A DNA stretch of 64,000 nt from Streptococcus equi subsp. equi (GTDB lineage Bacteria > Bacillota > Bacilli > Lactobacillales > Streptococcaceae). Positions 18,748 to 26,828 of the stretch are shown here, one piece after another. Under the pieces are notes generated by a model. That model had not been told where the DNA came from, ran no database searches, and saw only the letters and a list, made by a program, of their open reading frames with translations. The position numbers were made by a program, and so were the translations under genes. The stretch covers positions 1,054,001 to 1,118,000 of the forward strand of contig LR134389.1 in assembly GCA_900637675.1 (NCBI GenBank). Reading direction: 5' to 3'. Positions within the stretch are counted from its first letter, which is position 1. The number at the start of each line of letters is the position of its first letter.

Positions 18748-19086
18748 ATGCAAATTATTAAGCGTGACGGTCAGCTGGCAGACTTTGATCCGGATAAGAT
18801 TTATCAGGCTTTGATCAAGGCAGCAAGAACAGTTTATGTGATTGATGACAGCTGGAGACAGCATCTAGCTCAGGTAACTAAAAAGGTTGTTATTGATCTA
18901 GAAGAGGTGCAGGCGGAGCGTCCGACGATTAATATGATTCAATCACTTGTTGAAAATCGTCTGATTGACGCAGGCTACATGACTATTGCAGAGCATTATA
19001 TTGCTTACCGGCTCCAAAGAGATTTGGAGAGAAACGGTTACGGCGATAGCATTAGTGTTCATTTACGATTCGAGCAAATCAAATAG
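18748..19086 (+). CDS. stand-alone ATP-cone domain protein
   Basis: A small protein of 112 residues consisting almost only of an ATP-cone domain: QIIKRDGQLADFDPDKIYQA at the N-terminus, then VENRLIDAG and EHYIAYRLQRD. This nucleotide-sensing domain is usually fused to ribonucleotide reductases or to NrdR. No NrdR zinc ribbon and no reductase domain are present, so the function is unknown. The start at 18748 is preferred over an ATG 18 bp upstream because GAGG lies at the right distance. It has its own strong promoter and is followed by a terminator. Confidence 0.8.
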   Translation: MQIIKRDGQLADFDPDKIYQALIKAARTVYVIDDSWRQHLAQVTKKVVIDLEEVQAERPTINMIQSLVENRLIDAGYMTIAEHYIAYRLQRDLERNGYGDSISVHLRFEQIK

Positions 19087-19110
19087 CTATTGACATTTTT
19101 GTGACACTGA

Positions 19111-19138
19111 GACCCAATGAGCTATTCTTGGGTCTTTT
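19111..19138 (+). terminator. intrinsic terminator of the ATP-cone gene
   Basis: GACCCAA (19111-19117) pairs with TTGGGTC (19128-19134), followed by four Ts. The hairpin overlaps the stop codon of the converging pdxR gene. Confidence 0.75.
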
Positions 19139-20393
19139 CATGTGTCACTGAAAACAAGTCGAGCAGCTTAGATGGCATATCAGGACTGATTGTTAGAAGC
19201 ATATACCTTGCTTTTCTTGTTGAGATGATTTGGGTGTGGTGTGGTTTAAGAAGCTTTTTGCGATTGAATGCTTTATCTAATTGAATAATCAGTGCTTGAG
19301 GAGTGAGCTGATAAGCTAGGTTAGGAAGGTGTTTTTGTAGAAAATCTAGTAAGTTATGCGCTCTATTGTTGAAAAATTGCCTCATTTGCTTTAGGTTTTT
19401 TTGAAACATACCATTTGCTAAATATAATGCTAGTGCCTTTTGCATGATCAGGTTGGTATCAAGGTCAATCATTGACTTTTGTAACAAAAAGCCTTCCTTG
19501 AGATCATCAGGTAAAAGCAAGGCTCCAATGCGCAGGGCAGGAAAGACGCTCATTGAAAATGATTTCAGATAAATGACCCGGTGTTGAGTGTCGTAGTAGT
19601 GTAGCGGAAGCTCACTATGCGATGCAAAGTCCCCTAGATAATCGTCCTCTACGATGTAAACCTGGTATTGCTCTGCCAGCCGAACAATGCTTTCCTTTTC
19701 TTTTTTGCTGTAGGAGAGGCCAAGAGGGTTTGAAAATCGAGAAATAGTATAGAAAAAAGCGATTTGTCCGGTTTTAAAGATGCTTTCAAGCTGATGAAGA
19801 TTGATACCGTTGACATCACGTTCAATGGTTTGATAGGGTAAGCCTAAGGAAGTCGCTAGCTGCTCCATTCGGTGATAGGTCGGTGTCTCAAGGAGAATGT
19901 GATGGCGGCCATTGGGAAATCTCATTTGAGCTAAAATGTAAAGGGCCTGTTGTGTACCCGAGGTAATTAGCAGCTGATTTTTGTTAGCGTAAATCCCATT
20001 ATCAGCCAAATAAGGCAGCAAAGCCTCTCGCAGCTCCTCAAGTCCCTCAGCCTTATGATAGTAGTTAAATAAATCAGAATCTTTACCGTCTAGGGCTTCA
20101 TTTAGACAGAGCCGAAAGTCCTCATAGGCCAACTGATTATAATCCTCAAGGCTTAGCTCAAAGGAATGCTGCTTTTCCTCAATTTTACCAAGCACATAAT
20201 AGCCACTTTTTGGAATAGCATAAATGAGGCGCTTGTATTGTAAGGCTAAAAGTGCTCTTTGCACTGTATCCTTGCTGCAGTGATACTGTTGACTTAATTG
20301 TCTAATAGAAGGGAGTTTCTCTCCCTTTTTGAATTGGTTTGATTGCATGGCCAACTCTAGGTCTGCAATGATTTGTTGATATTTACTTGTCAT
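19122..20393 (-). CDS. pdxR: MocR-type regulator of vitamin B6 genes (PdxR-like)
   Basis: A ~423-residue fusion of a GntR winged helix (residues ~1-70, KKGEKLPSIRQLSQQYHCSK) to a class I aminotransferase-like domain. The lysine expected to bind pyridoxal phosphate lies in LKSFSMSVFPALRIG. Such MocR/PdxR proteins sense pyridoxal phosphate. The gene is divergent from a pyridoxal-kinase-like gene and an S component, a context seen for PdxR in streptococci. The start at 20391-20393 has GGGG upstream; an ATG four codons further up is less likely. Its promoter overlaps that of the kinase gene, consistent with self and neighbour control. Confidence 0.85.
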   Translation of the reverse strand: MTSKYQQIIADLELAMQSNQFKKGEKLPSIRQLSQQYHCSKDTVQRALLALQYKRLIYAIPKSGYYVLGKIEEKQHSFELSLEDYNQLAYEDFRLCLNEALDGKDSDLFNYYHKAEGLEELREALLPYLADNGIYANKNQLLITSGTQQALYILAQMRFPNGRHHILLETPTYHRMEQLATSLGLPYQTIERDVNGINLHQLESIFKTGQIAFFYTISRFSNPLGLSYSKKEKESIVRLAEQYQVYIVEDDYLGDFASHSELPLHYYDTQHRVIYLKSFSMSVFPALRIGALLLPDDLKEGFLLQKSMIDLDTNLIMQKALALYLANGMFQKNLKQMRQFFNNRAHNLLDFLQKHLPNLAYQLTPQALIIQLDKAFNRKKLLKPHHTQIISTRKARYMLLTISPDMPSKLLDLFSVTHEKTQE

Positions 20394-20424
20394 AAGTGTC
20401 CCCATACAGATGAAATCTATCCTT

Positions 20425-20454
20425 ATTGTATCTCATCAAGGATTTTCTTACAAT
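20425..20454. promoter_or_regulatory. face-to-face overlapping promoters of pdxR and pdxK
   Basis: Rightward: TTGTAT (20426-20431), 17 bp, TACAAT (20449-20454). Leftward on the other strand: TTGTAA (20448-20453), 17 bp, TACAAT (20425-20430). The -35 of each promoter is thus essentially the -10 of the other, a symmetry of ATTGTA and TACAAT around the same segment. Confidence 0.75.
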
Positions 20455-20484
20455 AGTAAAAAAAGAAATGAAGGAGCTTATTGG

Positions 20485-21354
20485 TTGTTAAAACGTGTTA
20501 TTGTTGCAAATGATATTGTCGGAGTTGGCAAGGTTGCTCTGTCTGCTAGTATTCCCATTATGGCGGCTTGCCAGATTGAACAGGCCATTCTTCCAACCTG
20601 TTTGTTATCAAGCCACACTGCAATTGCTAAGACGCCTTATATTCAGAGCACGTCAGAGGGACTAAAGCCATTTTTGACGACTTGGTCTCAAGCGGGTCTT
20701 GCCTTTGATGGCTTTTTTTCCGGTTATTTGTACCGTCCTGATGATGCTTTGATTATTCTTGATTACATCAAAAAGCAACAGCTTCCCTTTGTGCTAGATC
20801 CTATTATGGCTGACAAGGGAAGCATGTATGCGCAGTTAACCTCGCAGCACTTATCGGCAATGAGATTGCTCGCTCAAGCTGCACAGCTGATATTGCCAAA
20901 TGTGACGGAAGCTTGTTTGTTAGCTGATGTTCCTTATTTTGGGGAGACCTATAGCAGAGAGGATTTGGAGAGGCTATTGTCTAAGCTAGCTACACTAGGA
21001 CCTAGAGAGATTGTCCTTACTGGTATATCCTTTGATGATCAGCACATCGGCTTTGCTTATTATCAAAAGGCAACAGAGACGGTTAGCTATCATTTTGGAA
21101 AACGGTACCCTTATCATTTCTATGGGACAGGTGATCTTGTCTCTGCTATTGTTAGCGCTGGGTATTTTCACAGGCTTGCTATTGATGAGTTGTTGGATAT
21201 GGTTATTAGCTTCTTAGACAAGTCATTAGCGGCTACTGTTGCGCTAAATCGAGAGCTTTCACTTGGAATTGCCTACGAAGTAGAATTGGGCAGCTTGGGA
21301 GCCGCGTTTAGAGGATTATTGGAGGAAAAAGATGACATCAAAACGATTGACTGA
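20485..21354 (+). CDS. pdxK: pyridoxal/pyridoxamine kinase-like protein
   Basis: A ribokinase-fold kinase of about 289 residues that phosphorylates B6 vitamers. It shows the expected N-terminal ANDIVGVGKVALSASIP and the substrate-side GTGDLVSAIV near residue 220, with the catalytic Asp in GTGD. The frame opens at an ATG at 20410, but that would add 25 residues unlike the family and would sit on the promoter. The TTG at 20485 has AAGGAG eight bases upstream and gives a typical start. It overlaps the following S-component gene by 23 bp. Confidence 0.85.
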   Translation: MLKRVIVANDIVGVGKVALSASIPIMAACQIEQAILPTCLLSSHTAIAKTPYIQSTSEGLKPFLTTWSQAGLAFDGFFSGYLYRPDDALIILDYIKKQQLPFVLDPIMADKGSMYAQLTSQHLSAMRLLAQAAQLILPNVTEACLLADVPYFGETYSREDLERLLSKLATLGPREIVLTGISFDDQHIGFAYYQKATETVSYHFGKRYPYHFYGTGDLVSAIVSAGYFHRLAIDELLDMVISFLDKSLAATVALNRELSLGIAYEVELGSLGAAFRGLLEEKDDIKTID

Positions 21355-21892
21355 TCAGATCGAGCTTAGCCTATTTGCTGCTCTTATTTTTATATCGGTT
21401 GAGCTGCTGCGTATTCCAGTTGGAGCCCAATTTATTCACCTAGGGAATGCCTTAGTGGTGGTGGCTGTTTTATTGTATGGTGCTAGAAGGGCAGCTTTGG
21501 TGGCAGCCATTGGTCTAGGACTGTTTGATATGATTAATGGCTATGCGGCTGTGGTCTGGATAACAGTGCTTGAAGCCTTAGTGGTTTGTTACCTGCTTCA
21601 TGTGATTTATGAGAAACTTCTGAAATCAGTTGATAAACCGATGATTATTGTAGCAATTGGCTTATTAGCAGCAGCAGCAAAATTAGTCATGAATCTTGTG
21701 AAATATAGCTTGATTGCTTATTTTGGCGCCCAGTTACCCCTGTCTGTTGCTTTGTGGGCAGCACTTGGCAAAATTGGTGGCAGTCTTGGTACTGCCCTTG
21801 TGACCGTTATTGCTGTGCCTCTCTTATACCCTGTTTTTAAGCAATTAAGGCAGGCAGTAAAAAAGCAAGAAGCGAGTAATAGGCTTGGTTGA
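21332..21892 (+). CDS. pdxU: ECF transporter S component, probably for vitamin B6
   Basis: A 186-residue hydrophobic protein with five or six membrane segments, fitting an energy-coupling-factor S component that captures a vitamin outside the membrane. The substrate is inferred from the operon with a pyridoxal kinase and the divergent PdxR-like regulator. GGAGGA at good spacing supports the ATG at 21332, which lies inside the end of the kinase gene and implies coupling. The Ecf ATPases and EcfT are not in this window. The symbol follows streptococcal usage for B6-linked S components. Confidence 0.75.
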   Translation: MTSKRLTDQIELSLFAALIFISVELLRIPVGAQFIHLGNALVVVAVLLYGARRAALVAAIGLGLFDMINGYAAVVWITVLEALVVCYLLHVIYEKLLKSVDKPMIIVAIGLLAAAAKLVMNLVKYSLIAYFGAQLPLSVALWAALGKIGGSLGTALVTVIAVPLLYPVFKQLRQAVKKQEASNRLG

Positions 21893-21997
21893 GCTAACCT
21901 TGCTAGCAGTATCATCATTTTTGTTATCTAAGCCTATTAATAACTAATGATTTGACAAACTATTTTTAGTTATTTTTAATGAAATAACGGTATTTCC

Positions 21998-22026
21998 TTG
22001 TATTAGAAATCATTTTCCTTTATAAT
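21998..22026 (+). promoter_or_regulatory. promoter of a candidate small RNA
   Basis: TTGTAT at 21998-22003, a 17-bp spacer and TATAAT at 22021-22026. No protein-coding start follows. Confidence 0.65.
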
Positions 22027-22032
22027 GAATGA

Positions 22033-22186
22033 TAAGGTTAGCTGATACAGGAGAGTGTTTTTTGTCCTTAAGTTCGATCTGAAAACCTTGAAACAGACGA
22101 GGCCGAAACAAAAGGCTGCCTCAAAATAGAACAAATGAACAGGCCTAGTTTTCTGAAATTCCGAAAGCTAGACCTGTTCGCTTTTT
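22033..22186 (+). ncRNA. candidate small RNA between the B6 operon and the ABC-F gene
   Basis: About 150 nt from a consensus promoter to a strong terminator. Only very short frames are present (six residues near the start, 17 within the terminator). A GAGGC/GCCTC pairing lies in the middle (about 22099-22121). It matches no RNA family I recognise. The remaining 290 bp up to 22477 hold nothing I can assign. Confidence 0.5.
22137..22186 (+). terminator. long intrinsic terminator hairpin
   Basis: GAACAGG, CTAG and TTTTC pair with GAAAG, CTAG and CCTGTTC with one mismatch, about 16 base pairs, followed by CTTTTT. The arms start at 22137 and end at 22179. Confidence 0.85.
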
Positions 22187-22477
22187 AATGAATTAGACTG
22201 GGCAATAAAGCATGTCGGTCAAGACTTGCTAAAGTGTAGCTCTTGTTGTCATAGACTCTCTATGTCTTTGTTGTGAGCGGCTTTCCACAACAAACGAGCG
22301 AAACAGTTCTTTCCGAATGATAGTATAAATTAAAGCAGGCACTTTCAAGGCTTTCCCTATAGTAAAATTTATAAAATAATAAGACATATTTGAAATAGCT
22401 GAACATTAAAATGCAAAAAACCTTCTGTTCTTGCTAAAAATCTTTCATGCGTATGACGTAGGCTTTTTCAGCCTTCA

Positions 22478-22539
22478 TTGACAAAAGGCTGCATTTTTGC
22501 CATAATTGAGAGAGTGTAAGCCGTTTTAACGGCTTTTTT
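22478..22539 (+). promoter_or_regulatory. promoter and leader terminator (attenuator) of the ABC-F gene
   Basis: TTGACA at 22478-22483, a 17-bp spacer and CATAAT at 22501-22506. Only about a dozen bases after the -10, AGCCGTT and AACGGCT form a hairpin (22519-22534) running into six Ts. The gene starts 24 bp later. A terminator between promoter and gene suggests control by attenuation or antitermination. Confidence 0.6.
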
Positions 22540-22562
22540 GATGACAATAAAGGAAAGTAATC

Positions 22563-24113
22563 ATGAGCATATTAGAAGTTAAGCAGTTAAGTCATGGATT
22601 TGGTGATCGTGCCATTTTTGAAGATGTTTCCTTTCGTCTTTTAAAGGGCGAGCATATTGGATTAGTAGGAGCAAATGGAGAAGGCAAGTCCACCTTTATG
22701 AGTATTGTTACTGGTCACTTGCAGCCTGATGCTGGTAAGATTGAATGGTCAAAGTATGTTACAGCAGGCTATTTGGATCAGCATACCGTTTTAGAACCTG
22801 GTCAAACTGTGCGTGATGTTCTTAGGACAGCCTTTGATGAGCTATTCAAAACAGAGGAGCGTATCAATGCCATTTACATGTCTATGGCAGAGGAGACAGC
22901 TGATGTCGACGCCTTAATGGAGGAGGTCGGAGAGCTACAGGACCGTCTTGAAAGCAGGGACTTTTATACCCTAGATGCTAAGATTGATGAGGTTGCGCGT
23001 GCCTTAGGAGTTATGGATTTTGGGATGGAAACAGAAGTGACCTCCTTATCTGGAGGGCAAAGAACCAAGATTCTGCTGGCCAAGCTGTTACTGGAGAAGC
23101 CAGATATTTTGCTGCTGGACGAGCCGACCAATTATCTTGATGCTGAGCATATTGAGTGGTTAAAGCGCTATTTACAGCATTATGACAATGCCTTTGTGCT
23201 CATTTCACATGATATTCCTTTTTTAAATGATGTCATTAATATTGTTTATCATGTTGATAATCGGAATTTGGTTAGGTATTCTGGAAATTACGATCAGTTT
23301 AAGGAAGTCTATGAGATGAAAAAAGCTCAGCTAGAGGCAGCCTATGAGCGTCAGCAAAAAGAGATTGCAGAGCTACAGGATTTTGTCAATCGTAATAAGG
23401 CCAGAGTAGCTACTCGCAATATGGCTATGTCCCGTCAAAAGAAGCTTGATAAAATGGAAATCATTGAGCTTCAGGCAGAAAAACCAAAGCCAAGCTTTGA
23501 GTTTAAGGAAGCAAGAACACCAAGCCGCTTTATTTTCCAAACAAGGGAGCTTGTCATCGGCTATGACAGACCCCTAACAAAAGATCCCTTGAACTTAACA
23601 TTTGAGCGTCATCAAAAAGTTGCAATTATCGGTGCTAATGGTATTGGTAAGTCAACCCTCCTAAAGAGCCTGCTTGGCATTATTCAGCCACTGTCAGGAG
23701 AGGTGGAAACAGGAGATTTCGTGGAGCTTGGTTATTTTGAGCAAGAAACTGCAGGTGTTAAGCGTCAAACGCCACTAGAAGCAGTATGGGACGCTTTTCC
23801 TGCTTTAAATCAAGCAGAGGTTCGGGCAGCCTTAGCTCGTTGCGGTCTAACCTCTAAGCATATTGAAAGCCAGATTCAGGGGCTCTCGGGTGGTGAGCAA
23901 GCCAAGGTTCGTTTTTGTCTCTTAATGAATCGTGAGCACAATGTTTTAATCCTAGATGAGCCAACCAATCATTTAGATGTAGATGCTAAGGAGGAGTTAA
24001 AACGCGCCTTGCAAGTCTATAAAGGCTCTATTTTGATGGTTTGCCATGAGCCGGAGTTTTATGAGGGCTGGGTAACTGATATTTGGGATTTCAATCAATT
24101 AACGTCATTGTAG
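22563..24113 (+). CDS. ABC-F family ATP-binding protein
   Basis: A 516-residue cytoplasmic protein with two ABC ATPase domains and no membrane segments. Walker A motifs are GANGEGKST and GANGIGKST, signatures LSGGQRT and LSGGEQA, and Walker B LLLDEPTNYLD and LILDEPTNHLD. ABC-F proteins bind the ribosome E site; some tune translation and some protect against antibiotics. The charged linker near residue 245-310 is of the YkpA/YbiT type, so a housekeeping role is likelier than resistance. Ribosome site AAAGGAAAG. The leader holds a terminator hairpin that may control expression. Confidence 0.88.
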   Translation: MSILEVKQLSHGFGDRAIFEDVSFRLLKGEHIGLVGANGEGKSTFMSIVTGHLQPDAGKIEWSKYVTAGYLDQHTVLEPGQTVRDVLRTAFDELFKTEERINAIYMSMAEETADVDALMEEVGELQDRLESRDFYTLDAKIDEVARALGVMDFGMETEVTSLSGGQRTKILLAKLLLEKPDILLLDEPTNYLDAEHIEWLKRYLQHYDNAFVLISHDIPFLNDVINIVYHVDNRNLVRYSGNYDQFKEVYEMKKAQLEAAYERQQKEIAELQDFVNRNKARVATRNMAMSRQKKLDKMEIIELQAEKPKPSFEFKEARTPSRFIFQTRELVIGYDRPLTKDPLNLTFERHQKVAIIGANGIGKSTLLKSLLGIIQPLSGEVETGDFVELGYFEQETAGVKRQTPLEAVWDAFPALNQAEVRAALARCGLTSKHIESQIQGLSGGEQAKVRFCLLMNREHNVLILDEPTNHLDVDAKEELKRALQVYKGSILMVCHEPEFYEGWVTDIWDFNQLTSL

Positions 24114-24118
24114 CAGAT

Positions 24119-24146
24119 GTCCAAGGTCTTTATCTTGGGCATTTTT
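24119..24146 (+). terminator. intrinsic terminator of the ABC-F gene
   Basis: GTCCAAG pairs with CTTGGGC (one G-T pair), followed by ATTTTT, five bases after the stop codon. Confidence 0.75.
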
Positions 24147-24413
24147 GCTGCCTAAAGCAAAAGCATTGACGATAATTGTGTATTTTAGTAAAATGACAAT
24201 ATAATAAATAAAAAGCGTTGTCACTTTAGATTTGATGATAGCTGAGCTTATGGCCTAGCGGTAAGTATTATCGTAATCAAGCTAGTGCTTAGCTGTATCT
24301 AGACTAGTCTGACACGCTGATAGTTCTTAGCTTACGCTGCCTAATCAGGCAGTCTCTGGCACTGCGCAATAAAAGACGATTGTATGGTGCAAACAAGAAA
24401 AAGGAAATAGCAC

Positions 24414-24527
24414 ATGGTGAAAAAACGACGAAAAATCAAGTATATGGATCTTTTACAATTGGTGCTTTTAGTAGTACCAGCTGTAAAATTAGCTAAAAAG
24501 ATGATTAAGGAAGGTCATAGAAAGTAG
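24414..24527 (+). CDS. small cationic membrane-associated protein (37 residues)
   Basis: An unrecognised small protein: a very basic start (MVKKRRKIKYMD), a hydrophobic stretch (LLQLVLLVVPAV) and a basic end (KLAKKMIKEGHRK). AAAGGAAA sits eight bases before the ATG. The next gene begins within ten bases of its stop, so the two are co-transcribed. The spacing, the ribosome site and the amphipathic layout support a real gene; its function is unknown. The 230 bp upstream hold a possible promoter (TTGTGT, 18 bp, TATAAT near 24200) but no other feature I recognise. Confidence 0.55.
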   Translation: MVKKRRKIKYMDLLQLVLLVVPAVKLAKKMIKEGHRK

Positions 24528-24532
24528 GGTTG

Positions 24533-24811
24533 ATGATGAAAAAAAGCTATGGAATCGGCTTAGGATTACTTCTTGGTTCAGCAGCAATTGCTGTGACATA
24601 TTTAAGCTTATCCTCAGCCAAAAAGAAAGAGCTCTTAAAGGAAGGCTCTGAAACTATTGAGGAGTTGAACCATTATATCCAAGAAAAGGGTGGACAACTT
24701 ATTGAGACAGCCTCTGATAAGGTAGAAGCCTCTAAGGTTGCTGCTAATGCCTGTGGTCATTCAGCAGCTAAAGCTATTAAAGGAACCTTAGAAGAAGCAA
24801 TAAAGATATAA
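24533..24811 (+). CDS. YtxH-like small membrane-anchored protein
   Basis: A protein of about 92 residues with one N-terminal membrane segment (YGIGLGLLLGSAAIAVTYLS) followed by a Lys/Glu-rich helical tail. This layout is seen in YtxH/GvpP-type stress or envelope proteins of Firmicutes. Several starts are possible (TTG 24530, ATG 24533, ATG 24536); no start has a strong ribosome site, consistent with coupling to the 37-residue gene upstream. The function is not known. From its end to 25140 I see no gene. Confidence 0.6.
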   Translation: MMKKSYGIGLGLLLGSAAIAVTYLSLSSAKKKELLKEGSETIEELNHYIQEKGGQLIETASDKVEASKVAANACGHSAAKAIKGTLEEAIKI

Positions 24812-25140
24812 GAGTGTCAAGCTAAATCGCCTGATAATCCTTTATAATATGCGACTGGGCTTATTGCTATAGCTGGCATCAGTCAATAGAGCTGCACTTA
24901 CAATGAGACACAGAGATAGCTAAGGTTCTCTAGGATTCAAAGAAAATCCCCTTTCTCGCTGTTTGTCCTGAGAATAGAAGATCGGACTAGTCAGATAGCT
25001 TCTTTGTTAAAGCCGATATTATGAAAGAGCTAGCTGTTAAGACAAGAAAAGAGTACTGCAAGCCAGCAAGAAGAAGCCACAGCTAACGTTATAGCTATAG
25101 CTTAGTTTTCTAAAACTCAGCTTGGAGATGAATCTATATC

Positions 25141-25165
25141 AAAAAGTGCCCTAGGGCACTTTTTT
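25141..25165. terminator. bidirectional terminator
   Basis: AAAAAGTGCC, a CTAG loop and GGCACTTTTTT form a symmetric hairpin with T runs on both strands. It lies between the rightward small-protein genes and the leftward lipid kinase gene, whose stop codon touches it. Confidence 0.85.
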
Positions 25166-26068
25166 ACTGGCTAACAATAATGGAAATCGCTTTTGGAATA
25201 ACCTTCAATTCAACAGGGAGATCATCAGCCTTATCGCCATCAATGCGAGTTCTAGGAATGGCTGATTGACGCTGATATTGTGGCAATAGCTTTAGAGAAT
25301 CAGCTTGAAAATGGCTAATCTCCTTTACCTTGGAAAAATCCCCCCGTCTAAAGTCTCTAATATGGCGCAAGCATTTCAGAAATGATAGCTGGCTCATCGT
25401 GTAAACTTGACACAAGCCATCGTCAGCTTGTGCACCTGGTGAAAACGATGGAAGACCTGCTATAGTATTGGTTGTGGTAATCAATAAGAATTTGGTTTTC
25501 AAGTGAAGAACATGATGATGGCTAATTAAGCTAATTGCATATGTGCGGTTTCGTTTTAGTATCTTAATACTATCCTTTAAAAAGGCCAAGGGCCAAATTT
25601 TCGTTTTTCTTCTGTAGTCACATTAGCCGCAATATCAGCAAGCAGACCCAAGGTTAGGCTAGAAATCATATAGCCCTTGTTTACCTTGCAAATATCTACT
25701 TTTTTAATCGTGCCAGATAAAATCGTCTCAAGTGCCTCAGTTAGCTGGAGTGGAATGTTTAAGGCCTTTGCAAAGTTATTGACAGTGCCCGACGGTACGA
25801 GTCCAATAACAGAATGAGCACCACCTTCATAAACACCTCCAATAATTTTATTAAGTGTCCCATCTCCGCCTAGAGGAATGACTAGATCAATATGATCCTG
25901 TGAGGATTTTTTGGCTAATTGAAAGGCTTGATCAGCATTTTTGGGGGTAATAATCTGAACCTTGTCTTCAGAAAAACCATTTTGAATCAGATAATGCTTG
26001 ACCTTTTCAGCCAGGTCATTTTCTGGTTTTCCTGAATTAGGATTGTAAAAAATATGTACCGTTTTCAT
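25164..26068 (-). pseudogene. diacylglycerol/lipid kinase family protein (apparent frameshift)
   Basis: A YegS/DagK-type lipid kinase of about 300 residues. The N-terminal half has the NPNSGKPEN start and the signature GGDGTLNKIIGG with PSGTVNNFAKAL; the C-terminal half follows in another frame. The break is at plus-strand 25588-25589, where an AA pair in place of AAA turns the expected FGPLAFLKDS into a stop (FGPWPF). One added base restores a whole protein. Substrate specificity (diacylglycerol or another lipid) cannot be read from the sequence. The break could be real or a base-calling error. Confidence 0.82.
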
Positions 26069-26155
26069 ATTGCTTTGATCCCTTCAACTATTTACTGCCC
26101 TTTATTATAGCATGAATCAAGCCAGGTGTCTGGGGGTAAGCAAGCGCTCGCGTTT

Positions 26156-26180
26156 AAAAAGTAGCAACAGCTACTTTTTA
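26156..26180 (-). terminator. terminator of the hemolysin III gene
   Basis: GTAGC and GCTAC form a short hairpin flanked by A5 and T5 runs. It overlaps the stop codon of the leftward hemolysin III gene. Confidence 0.7.
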
Positions 26181-26828
26181 CAGCATATAGAAAATAATGG
26201 CAATAACCTGTAAAGCAGAGGCTAAAAGGATAAAAAGGTGCCAGATCATGTGATAATAGGGCTTCTTTTTAGCATAAAAGCCTGCGCCGACAGTATAGGA
26301 TAAGCCACCTAGTAGCATCAAGATTCCAAATGGCAGACTGGCCTTTTGGATAATCACCGGCAGGATAAAAACGACCAACCAGCCCATAATAATGTAAAGC
26401 GCAAGACTGAACTTTTCATTAATCGTTTTAGCAAAAATTTTATACAAAATCCCAAAAAGTGTGATTCCCCACTGGAGTATGATAATCACATAGCCCAACA
26501 AGCCCTCAACCAAGGATAAGGCAACAGGTGTATAGCTACCAGCAATAGCAATATAAATCATGCTATGATCAATGATACGTAAAATGTATTTGTGAGTTGT
26601 TCCATAGGACATGGAATGGTAAATCGTTGATGATAAAAACATGAGAAATAAGCTGATGATAAAAATAGATGCTCCAACGGCAGCCTTGAGATCATAAGTC
26701 TGGTAAGAGTAAATAGCAGTGATGGGTAGCAGTATCAGCATAGCAGCTGCTCCAATAGCGTGTGTCACACTATTTGCGACCTCTTCATTAACTGATAGTG
26801 GGAGACTTTGTTTAAAGGTTTGGTTCAT
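26178..26828 (-). CDS. hemolysin III family membrane protein (PAQR-like)
   Basis: A 216-residue protein with about seven membrane segments. It shows family features: NSVTHAIGA early, SSTIYHSM in the second membrane region, IIDHSMIYIAIAGSYTP in the middle and YYHMIWHLFILLAS at the end, with conserved Ser, His and Asp positions typical of PAQR-type hydrolases. The true biochemical role of bacterial members is unclear, and the 'hemolysin' name comes from a Bacillus cereus protein. It overlaps the upstream DUF1836 gene by 17 bp, so both are one operon. Confidence 0.87.
   Translation of the reverse strand: MNQTFKQSLPLSVNEEVANSVTHAIGAAAMLILLPITAIYSYQTYDLKAAVGASIFIISLFLMFLSSTIYHSMSYGTTHKYILRIIDHSMIYIAIAGSYTPVALSLVEGLLGYVIIILQWGITLFGILYKIFAKTINEKFSLALYIIMGWLVVFILPVIIQKASLPFGILMLLGGLSYTVGAGFYAKKKPYYHMIWHLFILLASALQVIAIIFYML

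Noticed and set aside
20410-20484. ATG start of pdxK at 20410
   Set aside because: It would place coding sequence over the divergent promoters and add residues unlike the family; the TTG at 20485 has AAGGAG.
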